39,399 nt of DNA from an uncultured Bacteroidota bacterium (GTDB taxonomy: Bacteria; Bacteroidota; Bacteroidia; B-17B0; Aurantibacillaceae): positions 1 through 39,399 of the forward strand of contig CAIYSA010000483.1 in NCBI GenBank assembly GCA_903928655.1, read 5' to 3'. Positions 32,394 through 39,399 of the stretch are shown here, one piece after another. The translations under genes and the position numbers were made by a program. Below the pieces are notes generated by a model. That model saw nothing but the letters and a program-made list of their open reading frames with translations. It was not told the DNA's origin and did no database searches. The first letter of the stretch is position 1. Each line of letters begins with the position of its first letter.

Positions 32394-35300
32394 CTAAAAC
32401 CCACTCTCTTCGCTGTCGCAGTGAAAATGATTTTGTTTTTTAGCAACTGGTTTAATGACTTTAGCTCCTTTATTTTTTTCGGTAATTAATTTAGCGATAA
32501 TACGAGCGCGCTCTTTCTTAATATCTTCACGGAGTTTAGCATCATCGTCCACACTAAAATAAATTTGTCCGTCAATAATTGTAGTGTTTACTTTTGCATA
32601 AATACTTAATGGATTGTCTGTCCACAAAACTAAATCGGCAACTTTCCCAACTTTTATACTTCCAACTTTATTATCAATGTGCAACATTTTTGCAGGATTA
32701 AGCGTTACTAATTTCAACGCCTGAACTTCTGATAATGTACCATACTTAATTGCTTTTGCAGCTTCCTGATTTAAGCGTCTTCCCATTTCAGCATCATCAG
32801 AATTGATAGCTGTATTGACACCCATTTTAGTAAGCAAAGCAGCATTATAAGGAATTGCATCCATCACTTCCATTTTATAAGCCCACCAATCGGCAAACGT
32901 AGAAGCATTTGCGCCGTGCGCTTTCATTTTATCTGCAACTTTATAACCTTCTAAAATATGCGTAAATGTATTTACTTTAAACTTCATACTGTCAGCGACA
33001 TGCATTAACATATTAATTTCACTTTGCACATAACTGTGACAAGTGATAAAACGTTTGTTGTTTAATATTTCAACAAGCGCATCTAAATCTAAATCTCTAC
33101 GAGGCGATACGACATTTCCTTTTTCAATTTGTTTTGGAGTTAATTTTCCAAAATCTTCCATTTGTTTTTTATAGGCTGTAGCCCTCGTAAAATAATCATA
33201 ATACAATTGTTCAACTCCCATTCTCGTTTGCGGAAACCGGTTTGCTTCGCCCCAATTAGAGCGTTTAACATTTTCGCCTAAAGCAAATTTTATAAAACCA
33301 TCTGCTTTTTCATATTTAAATTCATCAGGATTTTTTCCCCAACGCAATTTAATTAAACAACTTTGTCCACCAATTGGGTTTGCCGAACCATGCAGTAATT
33401 GTGCTGTTGTTACACCACCTGCAAGCTGCCGATAAATATTAATATCATCAGGATTTATAACATCGTCCATTCTAACTTCTGCAGAACTAACATCTGCGCC
33501 TTCGTTAACGCTAGCTAACGCAATATGCGAATGTTCGTCGATAATACCAGGAGTTAAATGCATCCCCTTTCCATCAATAATTTTAGCAAAGGCTGTTTTC
33601 TGAGCATCTATATTAGGTGCAATACGAACAATTTTTCCGTCAACAATATAAACATCATGGTCTTTTAAAATAGAATCTTGTTCGTTAGTCCAAATAGTTA
33701 CGTTTTTTATTAATACAGCATCATAACGCTTTTTAAACTTTTGCCAAGTATCGCGTATAATTCCATCACTTTCAACTTCTGCTTCACCATAAGCAGTAAA
33801 AGGATAAATCACTTTACCAATATTTAATTTTTCTTTCGGTTTTGGTTCTTTGGTTTTAGCGGTATCAATTGGTGTAATATTTATCATTTCAAAAGTTGTC
33901 CAACTACCATCCGCTAACTGACCTTGCCCAGAAAATGATTTTTTCACCTCATCATAATTTCCATTTAAACGATACGCTAATGTAGAATCATAAGGAAAAC
34001 TAAGTGTCAATAAATTATTTTTGAAAGTAATATTGGTTTTAGCTTTAGAGCTGTCTTTAAAGGCCATTCCAGAGTAACCATCTTGATCTTTATTAATATT
34101 AATTTTATAAATGCTTTTACTAATTGATAAATTATACGTTCCATTAATTGCTGGAATAGATAAATCATTGTATTCATGCTTAATTCCATTGCTCCATGTT
34201 TCGTAAATAATGGCATCATCTTCAAAAATGTTTTTAGAAGTGATTATGAAATTAGCAAGCATTCCTTGTTTTAAACTACCAATTTTATCTTGCACGCCAA
34301 TAAAATTTGCGGGGTTTGTAGTTAATGCTTTCAATGCCGTTTTCTCTGATAAACCATATTTAATAGCTTTTCGCAGGTTCTTCAAAAAACTAGCCTTGTC
34401 TTTTAAATCGGCAGTTGTAATACAAAACTGAACAAAGTTTTTTTCGAGCATGGCTAAGTTTGCTGGAGCCATTTCCCAATGCTTTAATTCGGTAAGAGAT
34501 GCTTGTTCGGCATCATAAGGGTCTTCCACATCGATAGCTTCTGGAAAATTAATTGGAATAATAAATTTTGAAAATGTATTTTGAATATCAAACAACCTTT
34601 GGTATTCATTACCGCCACCTTTAATAATATATTTTGTTTTAAACTCTTCAGCAATGTTTTTTCCTCTGATATCATTGTATTTATCGCCTCCTTCAAATAC
34701 AGAAGGCAATTCTTGCATTTTATTAAAAGCATCTAATGTGATGTTATATTCTGTTTTGATTGCATTAATTTTATACCATTGCGCATCATAATAGGTTTGA
34801 CGCAATAAAGCAATTGCTCCCATTATTGAAGAAGGATAATCTTGCGGAGAAGTTCCTTTCCTTAACGAATAAAAACCTGCGGCTCTGTCTTTAATAATTG
34901 TTTCGTTCTCTTTAGCATTAGCAAGGCAAACCAAAGCACCACTTCCGCGAACAATACCATCTTTTTGAAAAGTAAGAACGGCACCAAAACCTTGTTTACG
35001 AAATTCATCTGCTTTTGATTGATTATGCAAAAATAACTTATGGGCTTCAACATCGCTTTTAATAGCTTGGTTGGCACCGAACGCCCCTTTTTTCGGTGAA
35101 TCGACATTGTCTGTTTTTTTTACTTCAGGCATTCCATAATCACTGTATAAATCAATAAATGCCGCATAAATATGCTTTCCTTTCAAATTTACCGAAACAG
35201 CTTCCTTAGGTAATTGCAATTTTTCGGCAGCACCAATTATTTTTCCATCCTGCACTATTAATGTTGCATTAGTAATTATGATATCAGCATCAACATGCAA

Positions 35301-35429
35301 TGTGCAATTAGTAAATACATAAATAGTGTGGGTTCCATTTGGCGCACCATTAGTATTAAAGGTAGTTTGTCCTAAAATCGTATTCACAAAAAATACGACT
35401 GCAATAAAGGTTGAAATAAAATAACGCAT
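32394..35429 (-). CDS. Tandem amidohydrolase, N-terminal domain degenerate
   Basis: A 1011-residue secreted protein: signal peptide (1-20), a first amidohydrolase-like domain (about 40-430), a beta-sandwich linker (about 440-545) and a second amidohydrolase domain (about 570-975). The C-terminal domain has the binuclear-metal site: HxH in TPGIIDEHSHI (H633, H635), later ITCHSYVQ, NTFTHILEG and the Asp in INSDDAEMG (near 877). The N-terminal domain keeps the framing (VQDGKIIGAAEKL, KTALKALTTNPANFIGVQDKIGSLKQGM) but reads YAAFIDLYSDYG where HxH should be, so it cannot bind metal normally. Family members hydrolyse dipeptides or cyclic amides (imidazolonepropionase-like). The substrate here is unknown. 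A Lys/His-rich tail ends the protein. Confidence 0.88.
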   Translation of the reverse strand: MRYFISTFIAVVFFVNTILGQTTFNTNGAPNGTHTIYVFTNCTLHVDADIIITNATLIVQDGKIIGAAEKLQLPKEAVSVNLKGKHIYAAFIDLYSDYGMPEVKKTDNVDSPKKGAFGANQAIKSDVEAHKLFLHNQSKADEFRKQGFGAVLTFQKDGIVRGSGALVCLANAKENETIIKDRAAGFYSLRKGTSPQDYPSSIMGAIALLRQTYYDAQWYKINAIKTEYNITLDAFNKMQELPSVFEGGDKYNDIRGKNIAEEFKTKYIIKGGGNEYQRLFDIQNTFSKFIIPINFPEAIDVEDPYDAEQASLTELKHWEMAPANLAMLEKNFVQFCITTADLKDKASFLKNLRKAIKYGLSEKTALKALTTNPANFIGVQDKIGSLKQGMLANFIITSKNIFEDDAIIYETWSNGIKHEYNDLSIPAINGTYNLSISKSIYKININKDQDGYSGMAFKDSSKAKTNITFKNNLLTLSFPYDSTLAYRLNGNYDEVKKSFSGQGQLADGSWTTFEMINITPIDTAKTKEPKPKEKLNIGKVIYPFTAYGEAEVESDGIIRDTWQKFKKRYDAVLIKNVTIWTNEQDSILKDHDVYIVDGKIVRIAPNIDAQKTAFAKIIDGKGMHLTPGIIDEHSHIALASVNEGADVSSAEVRMDDVINPDDINIYRQLAGGVTTAQLLHGSANPIGGQSCLIKLRWGKNPDEFKYEKADGFIKFALGENVKRSNWGEANRFPQTRMGVEQLYYDYFTRATAYKKQMEDFGKLTPKQIEKGNVVSPRRDLDLDALVEILNNKRFITCHSYVQSEINMLMHVADSMKFKVNTFTHILEGYKVADKMKAHGANASTFADWWAYKMEVMDAIPYNAALLTKMGVNTAINSDDAEMGRRLNQEAAKAIKYGTLSEVQALKLVTLNPAKMLHIDNKVGSIKVGKVADLVLWTDNPLSIYAKVNTTIIDGQIYFSVDDDAKLREDIKKERARIIAKLITEKNKGAKVIKPVAKKQNHFHCDSEESGF

Positions 35430-35447
35430 AACTTTTTAGATATATAA

Positions 35448-35455
35448 CAAATATA
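35448..35455 (-). promoter_or_regulatory. -7 box for the amidohydrolase gene
   Basis: Minus-strand TATATTTG, an exact TAnnTTTG match, 18 bases from the ATG at 35429. No clear -33 element at the expected spacing. Confidence 0.6.
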
Positions 35456-35511
35456 GCATTATAGACAAACCATAAAAACGAGTTTATAGCTTTTAATTAA
35501 GGATAAATTGT

Positions 35512-35519
35512 TAATTTTG
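35512..35519 (+). promoter_or_regulatory. -7 box for the cytochrome fusion gene
   Basis: TAATTTTG, an exact TAnnTTTG match, 25 bases before the ATG at 35545. Divergent to the amidohydrolase promoter. Confidence 0.55.
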
Positions 35520-35544
35520 AAATTCAAACCCTAATTTAAAAAAT

Positions 35545-36150
35545 ATGGCAACAGGAATGCTTCATACACACTACTTAATGGTAGTATTATTTACACTTAT
35601 TTACTTAATTAAAACTATTTTATTATTAAGTGATAGAGATGAACTTTTAGAAAAATTTAAAAAGAAAACCAAAATTGCTGAAATGGTTGTAAGCTTTGGT
35701 TTTTTAGCAACTGGCATTTTTTTAATGACACAATTACCAGCCATTAACATGTATCATATTATCAAAATAAGCCTTGTGTTTTTATCAATACCATTGGCAG
35801 TTGTTGGTTTTAAAAACAAGAATAAAGTATTGGCATCCTTCTCATTTTTTTTAATAGTTGCTTCATTTTCTTTAGCCTATAAAGCAAAGGAAGCAAAAGC
35901 AGGTAAAAAATCAATGGCTATGACTGGGAAAGAACTTTTTGAAGAAAAATGCTCACTATGTCACGGCAACGACGGAAAATTAGGATTATCTGGCGCTAAA
36001 GATTTATCGCTTACTGCATTAAACCACGAGGGAATTGTTGGAATTATTACAAATGGTAAAAATGCAATGACCTCATACAAATCTACTTTATCAGTCGAAC
36101 AAATTGAAGCAGTGTCTTCATATATTGAAACTGATTTAAAGGGAAAATAG
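35545..36150 (+). CDS. SirB-like membrane domain fused to cytochrome c
   Basis: A 201-residue protein. Residues 1-115 hold about four TM helices with a SirB-like layout (MLHTHYLMVVLFTLIYLIKTILLL, then IAEMVVSFGFLATGIFLMT, YHIIKISLVFLSIPLAVVGF and LASFSFFLIVASFSLAY). His residues at 7, 9 and 71 lie at membrane edges. Residues 127-198 form a class I cytochrome c: heme site CSLCH (136-140) and a likely axial Met (M175 in GKNAMTSYKS). The heme faces the periplasm. A role as a membrane-tethered electron carrier is inferred. hflX begins 14 bases later, perhaps by chance of packing. Confidence 0.82.
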   Translation: MATGMLHTHYLMVVLFTLIYLIKTILLLSDRDELLEKFKKKTKIAEMVVSFGFLATGIFLMTQLPAINMYHIIKISLVFLSIPLAVVGFKNKNKVLASFSFFLIVASFSLAYKAKEAKAGKKSMAMTGKELFEEKCSLCHGNDGKLGLSGAKDLSLTALNHEGIVGIITNGKNAMTSYKSTLSVEQIEAVSSYIETDLKGK

Positions 36151-36164
36151 AACTAAATTTTTTA

Positions 36165-37364
36165 ATGAAAAAAGAACTAAACGTTACCGAAAAAGAAACT
36201 GAAACTGCCGTTTTAATTGGTGTTATAAACAAACAACAAAACGAAGCCCTTTCTTTTGAATACCTCAATGAATTGGCATTTTTAGCTGAAACATATGGTG
36301 TAATTACAAAAAAAACGTTTACTCAAAAATTAGAAAAAGCTGACAAAGCTACTTTTATTGGAAAAGGAAAATTGGCTGAAGTAAAAGCTTACATCATTGA
36401 AAATAAAATAACAGTTGTGATTTTTGATGATGAATTGTCACCATCTCAACAACGGAATTTAGAAACCGAATTAGGCGTAAAAATAATTGATAGAACGAAT
36501 TTAATTTTAGAAATATTTTCGCAACGTGCACAAACAGCTCATGCTCGCACGCAAGTTGAATTAGCAAAACAAAAATATTTATTACCACGCTTAACTGGTA
36601 TGTGGACTCACTTAGAAAGACAACGAGGCGGAACAGGAACTCGTGGTGGAGCAGGTGAAAAAGAAATTGAAACTGACCGACGAATTTCTCGCGACAGAAT
36701 TGCTCAGTTACAAGAAGATTTAAAAATTATTGATAAACAAATGGCTACGCAACGAAAAAATCGTGGTGAATTTGTAAGGGTTGCATTAGTTGGTTATACC
36801 AATGTTGGCAAGTCAACAATAATGAATTTAATCAGTAAAAGTGAAGTGTTTGCTGAAAACAAATTATTTGCAACGCTTGATACAACCGTAAGAAAAGTAA
36901 CTATAGAAAATTTATATTTTTTATTGTGCGACACCGTTGGCTTTATTCGTAAACTGCCAACACAATTAGTTGAAAGTTTTAAAAGCACTTTAGATGAAGT
37001 TCGTGAAGCAGATTTATTAATTCATGTTGTAGATATTTCTCATCAAAATTTTGAAGATCACATTAATGTAGTTAAGCAAACCCTTATTGATATTGGCGCT
37101 GGCGATAAACCAACTATTTTAGTTTTTAATAAAATTGATGCGTTTACTTTTGTGAAAAAAGATGAAGATGATTTAACTCCATCAACCAGAGAAAATGTTT
37201 CGTTAGAAGAATTGAAAAATACTTGGATGAAAGATTTGAATGAACAATGCTTATTTATTAGTGCTCAGCAAAAAATAAACATAGAAGATTTAAAAAAAGC
37301 AATTTACGATACTGTAAAAGCCATACATATTAAACGATTCCCTTATAACAACTTATTTTATTAA
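36165..37364 (+). CDS. hflX: Ribosome-associated GTPase HflX
   Basis: Splits stalled ribosomes, especially under heat stress. The 399-residue protein has the N-terminal HflX domain (ETETAVLIGVINKQQ ... FIGKGKLAEVKAYI, about 12-110), the signature helix RTQVELAKQKYLLPRLTGMW (128-147) and the glycine loop RGGTGTRGGAGEKEIETDRR (154-173). The G domain has G1 GYTNVGKST (210-218), G3 DTVGFIRKLP (256-265) and G4 NKID (322-325). Length and motifs are standard. It follows the cytochrome gene and precedes rpiB on the same strand. Confidence 0.96.
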   Translation: MKKELNVTEKETETAVLIGVINKQQNEALSFEYLNELAFLAETYGVITKKTFTQKLEKADKATFIGKGKLAEVKAYIIENKITVVIFDDELSPSQQRNLETELGVKIIDRTNLILEIFSQRAQTAHARTQVELAKQKYLLPRLTGMWTHLERQRGGTGTRGGAGEKEIETDRRISRDRIAQLQEDLKIIDKQMATQRKNRGEFVRVALVGYTNVGKSTIMNLISKSEVFAENKLFATLDTTVRKVTIENLYFLLCDTVGFIRKLPTQLVESFKSTLDEVREADLLIHVVDISHQNFEDHINVVKQTLIDIGAGDKPTILVFNKIDAFTFVKKDEDDLTPSTRENVSLEELKNTWMKDLNEQCLFISAQQKINIEDLKKAIYDTVKAIHIKRFPYNNLFY

Positions 37365-37388
37365 TTCATTTAAATATACATCCCAATT

Positions 37389-37817
37389 ATGAAAATTGCC
37401 ATTGGAAGTGATCACGCAGGTTTTGAATTAAAAGAGCAACTCATTGCATACTTAAACGAAAAAAAGATTGAAGTAAACAACAAAGGTTGTTATAGTTTAG
37501 ATAGAGCTGATTATCCTGATTTTGGTCACGCAGTAGCTCTTTCAGTTTTAAGTAAAGAAGTTGACTTTGGAATTTTAATGTGTGGTAGTGGAAACGGTAT
37601 TAACATGACTGCTAATAAACATGCTGGCATTAGAGCGGCATTATGTTGGAATAGCGAAATTGCAAGCTTAGCAAGACTACATAACGATGCTAATATTTTA
37701 GTTTTACCTGCTCGTTATATTACCGTTGACGAAGCAAAAAAATGTGTGGATGCGTTTTTTGAGAATGCATTTGAAGGTGGCCGACATGCAGATAGATTAG
37801 CAAAAATAGATTGTTAG
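37389..37817 (+). CDS. rpiB: Ribose-5-phosphate isomerase B
   Basis: Interconverts ribose-5-phosphate and ribulose-5-phosphate in the pentose-phosphate pathway. The 142-residue protein has MKIAIGSDHAGFELK (D8, H9), the catalytic-Cys motif GILMCGSGNGIN (C65), the AKxND-like LARLHNDANILVLPAR (N99) and the C-terminal GGRHADRLAKI (R132, H133). It belongs to the RpiB/LacAB family; the single-gene context fits RpiB rather than LacA or LacB. The next gene's TTG start overlaps its 3' end by seven bases. Confidence 0.95.
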   Translation: MKIAIGSDHAGFELKEQLIAYLNEKKIEVNNKGCYSLDRADYPDFGHAVALSVLSKEVDFGILMCGSGNGINMTANKHAGIRAALCWNSEIASLARLHNDANILVLPARYITVDEAKKCVDAFFENAFEGGRHADRLAKIDC

Positions 37818-39355
37818 ATACATTTAAAAATACTGGGTTAGAAAAAGAATACGTATTGAACGCATTCTTTTTTTTGTTTTTGGGAATAATCATTTTCCAT
37901 CGCTTTATTTTATTTTTTAGCATCAAGCTCGATTATATTGACAATGATGAAGTTGTAATTTGGCTTGGCGCAAAGCATTATTCAGAAGGTTTGTTTTATG
38001 TTCCTCGCTTTTACGGACAGAGTTATCATACCATGATGGATGCATTTTTTTCTGTTCCTCTAATTAAATATGGCGTACCAGTTTATTATGCAGTTCCAAT
38101 TTTAACCCAACTTATTTATTTAACGCCATTCATTTTTTCGGCGTCTTACTTATTTTATAAAAAGAAAAAACAAACAGCCATCATTGTTTTATGTATTATG
38201 TTATGCATGCCAGTTGGCTATGATATTATGAATACCATCACCAGAGGATTTGCCAATGGTTTATTTTTTACCACATTTTTAATTATTAGTTTGTATAATC
38301 CTCACAATAAAATTTATATTGGTATTAATGTATTTATGGCTTATGTGGGCTATTTAGTTTTGCCAAATTCGGTATTAGTTACATTGCCTATTTTGTTTTA
38401 TTTGTTTTTATTAAATTACAAAGACAAATTATTTTATGTTGCATCAGCTGTTGCAATACTATGCGGAATGCCCATTGATTATTTATTAAATCATTTTTAT
38501 AAAATACATCCGGAGGCAGAAATTTCTAAATATAAAACAGAATTTGGTTTTAATTATTTAATAGATTCTCTTAAGCATTTAGATGCGCAGTTTACACACA
38601 TAGGTTTTTTTGTTGAGGAATCAGCTATGATAACTCTTATTGTTTTTGGAGTATTGGGAGTTTTTCTATTTAAAAAATCTCGTAACCATTTTTACGCCTA
38701 CCTAGTTTTTATTTGCATTTTAATATTAGGGTTTAGTACTAACAAATCTACAGATGGTTCAATGTGGCCGTTTTACTCGTATAGCCGTTTATATTTAGGG
38801 ATCCCCATTATTATTTATTTATTTATTTCAATGCTAAATCCCATTTCAACTAAATTTATTTATTTCATTTGCTTTATCACAATCAGTTTTACAGTTTATA
38901 AATACACCACGTTTAAACAAAAAATCGCTTATCATGTCGATGAGAAAAAATGGGATCATTTAAATTTGATTTCCTTAAAAGATTTAAAAGGCTGTTTAGA
39001 AGTTTATAAAAACCAATGCCAAACAAACAAGGTTAAAAATCTACTTATAATAGATCATGTATGGCGTGATGATTTTATTAATTATGCAGGCCCAGCATTA
39101 TATAACGATTACCCAAATACATTTAAACCGTCATTCGAAAGAAGATCATGGAGAATTGCGGAAGAAAAAAATCGTATTCATTCAACATTTCAAATATATT
39201 CGGCTAACTGGAATTTGGACAGCAGCTTTTCTCATGGCCATCCAGATATAAACATTACAAGAATAGATAATTATGGTTCTTTTTTAATTAAAAACAATCA
39301 CTTAACAACACTTCAATTCCTAAAAAAAATTGGAGCAACAATGGAAGGGTTTTAA
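37811..39355 (+). CDS. GT-C-like polytopic membrane protein
   Basis: A 514-residue protein with about ten TM helices in the first 370 residues and a soluble C-terminal domain (about 375-514). After the first helix, the loop DYIDNDEVVIWLGAKHYSEG (41-60) has the acidic pair typical of GT-C/PMT-type glycosyltransferases, followed by FYGQSYHTMMDAFFSVPL, a common sequence style of the family's second region. It is therefore probably a lipid-linked sugar transferase. The start is TTG at 37811; no in-frame ATG gives a better N-terminus. No assigned donor or acceptor. 44 bases remain to the end of the window. Confidence 0.75.
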   Translation: MLDTFKNTGLEKEYVLNAFFFLFLGIIIFHRFILFFSIKLDYIDNDEVVIWLGAKHYSEGLFYVPRFYGQSYHTMMDAFFSVPLIKYGVPVYYAVPILTQLIYLTPFIFSASYLFYKKKKQTAIIVLCIMLCMPVGYDIMNTITRGFANGLFFTTFLIISLYNPHNKIYIGINVFMAYVGYLVLPNSVLVTLPILFYLFLLNYKDKLFYVASAVAILCGMPIDYLLNHFYKIHPEAEISKYKTEFGFNYLIDSLKHLDAQFTHIGFFVEESAMITLIVFGVLGVFLFKKSRNHFYAYLVFICILILGFSTNKSTDGSMWPFYSYSRLYLGIPIIIYLFISMLNPISTKFIYFICFITISFTVYKYTTFKQKIAYHVDEKKWDHLNLISLKDLKGCLEVYKNQCQTNKVKNLLIIDHVWRDDFINYAGPALYNDYPNTFKPSFERRSWRIAEEKNRIHSTFQIYSANWNLDSSFSHGHPDINITRIDNYGSFLIKNNHLTTLQFLKKIGATMEGF

Positions 39356-39399
39356 TACTTAACAAAAAACACAAAGTTACTGGTAAAATAATTTATTTA

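Noticed and set aside
39372-39379. Minus-strand TAACTTTG near the right edge
   Set aside because: A minus-strand transcript from it would run antisense into the GT-C-like gene, with no supported minus-strand gene downstream.
1-39399. CRISPR array, tRNA, prophage, insertion sequence or defence island
   Set aside because: No regularly spaced direct repeats, tRNA-like arms, transposase, integrase, phage or recognisable defence proteins were seen on either strand.

Overview
The window looks like chromosomal DNA of an AT-rich member of the Bacteroidota. Four things point there: repeated TAnnTTTG (-7 type) promoter boxes just upstream of genes, weak or absent Shine-Dalgarno sequences, several families typical of the phylum (DUF3467, DUF3098, DUF2027-Smr, propeller receptors fused to SpoIIE phosphatases, a minimal ketosynthase/ACP locus, twin ExbD plus TonB), and general gene style. 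The exact genus cannot be named from the sequence alone.

Layout. 1-4400 is housekeeping: the 3' end of a TPR gene, aroB, the rpsF-rpsR-rplI ribosomal operon closed by a strong terminator, a DUF3467 gene and hemH. 4474-12744 holds an Omp85-like outer-membrane protein, a 1139-residue propeller/SpoIIE signalling protein, a ComEC-like channel and a DUF2027-Smr protein, all on the + strand. 12831-14584 is a run of four small, poorly characterised genes (a MORN/YwqK-like secreted protein and three small membrane proteins). 14574-18870 is a five-gene minus-strand operon with two complete ketosynthases, an ACP, and two thiolase-fold proteins that lack the catalytic cysteine. It resembles part of an aryl-polyene/flexirubin-type pathway. 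18971-20388 (minus) carries rpmF, DUF177 and a secreted DUF6973-like protein. 20456-23341 (plus) carries a 90-residue protein, fbp and a second SpoIIE phosphatase with a membrane sensor domain.

23338-26898 (minus) holds a small membrane protein, a repeat-containing gap and an exbB-exbD-exbD-tonB operon for outer-membrane energisation. 27189-30932 (plus) has a polysaccharide deacetylase, a GT2-DUF2062 glycosyltransferase, a pseudouridine synthase, DUF3098 and uppP; the first two are possible partners of the ketosynthase locus. clpX follows, then a convergent 1011-residue tandem amidohydrolase whose N-terminal domain has lost its metal site. The window ends with a SirB-like/cytochrome c fusion, hflX, rpiB and a GT-C-like membrane protein.

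No tRNA, rRNA, CRISPR array, insertion sequence, integrase or phage gene was seen. The most unusual biology is the ketosynthase locus with its two nucleophile-less partners, the dead-plus-live amidohydrolase fusion, the membrane cytochrome fusion, and the palindromic intergenic repeat at 23667-23789. Nothing seen is clearly a wholly new system.
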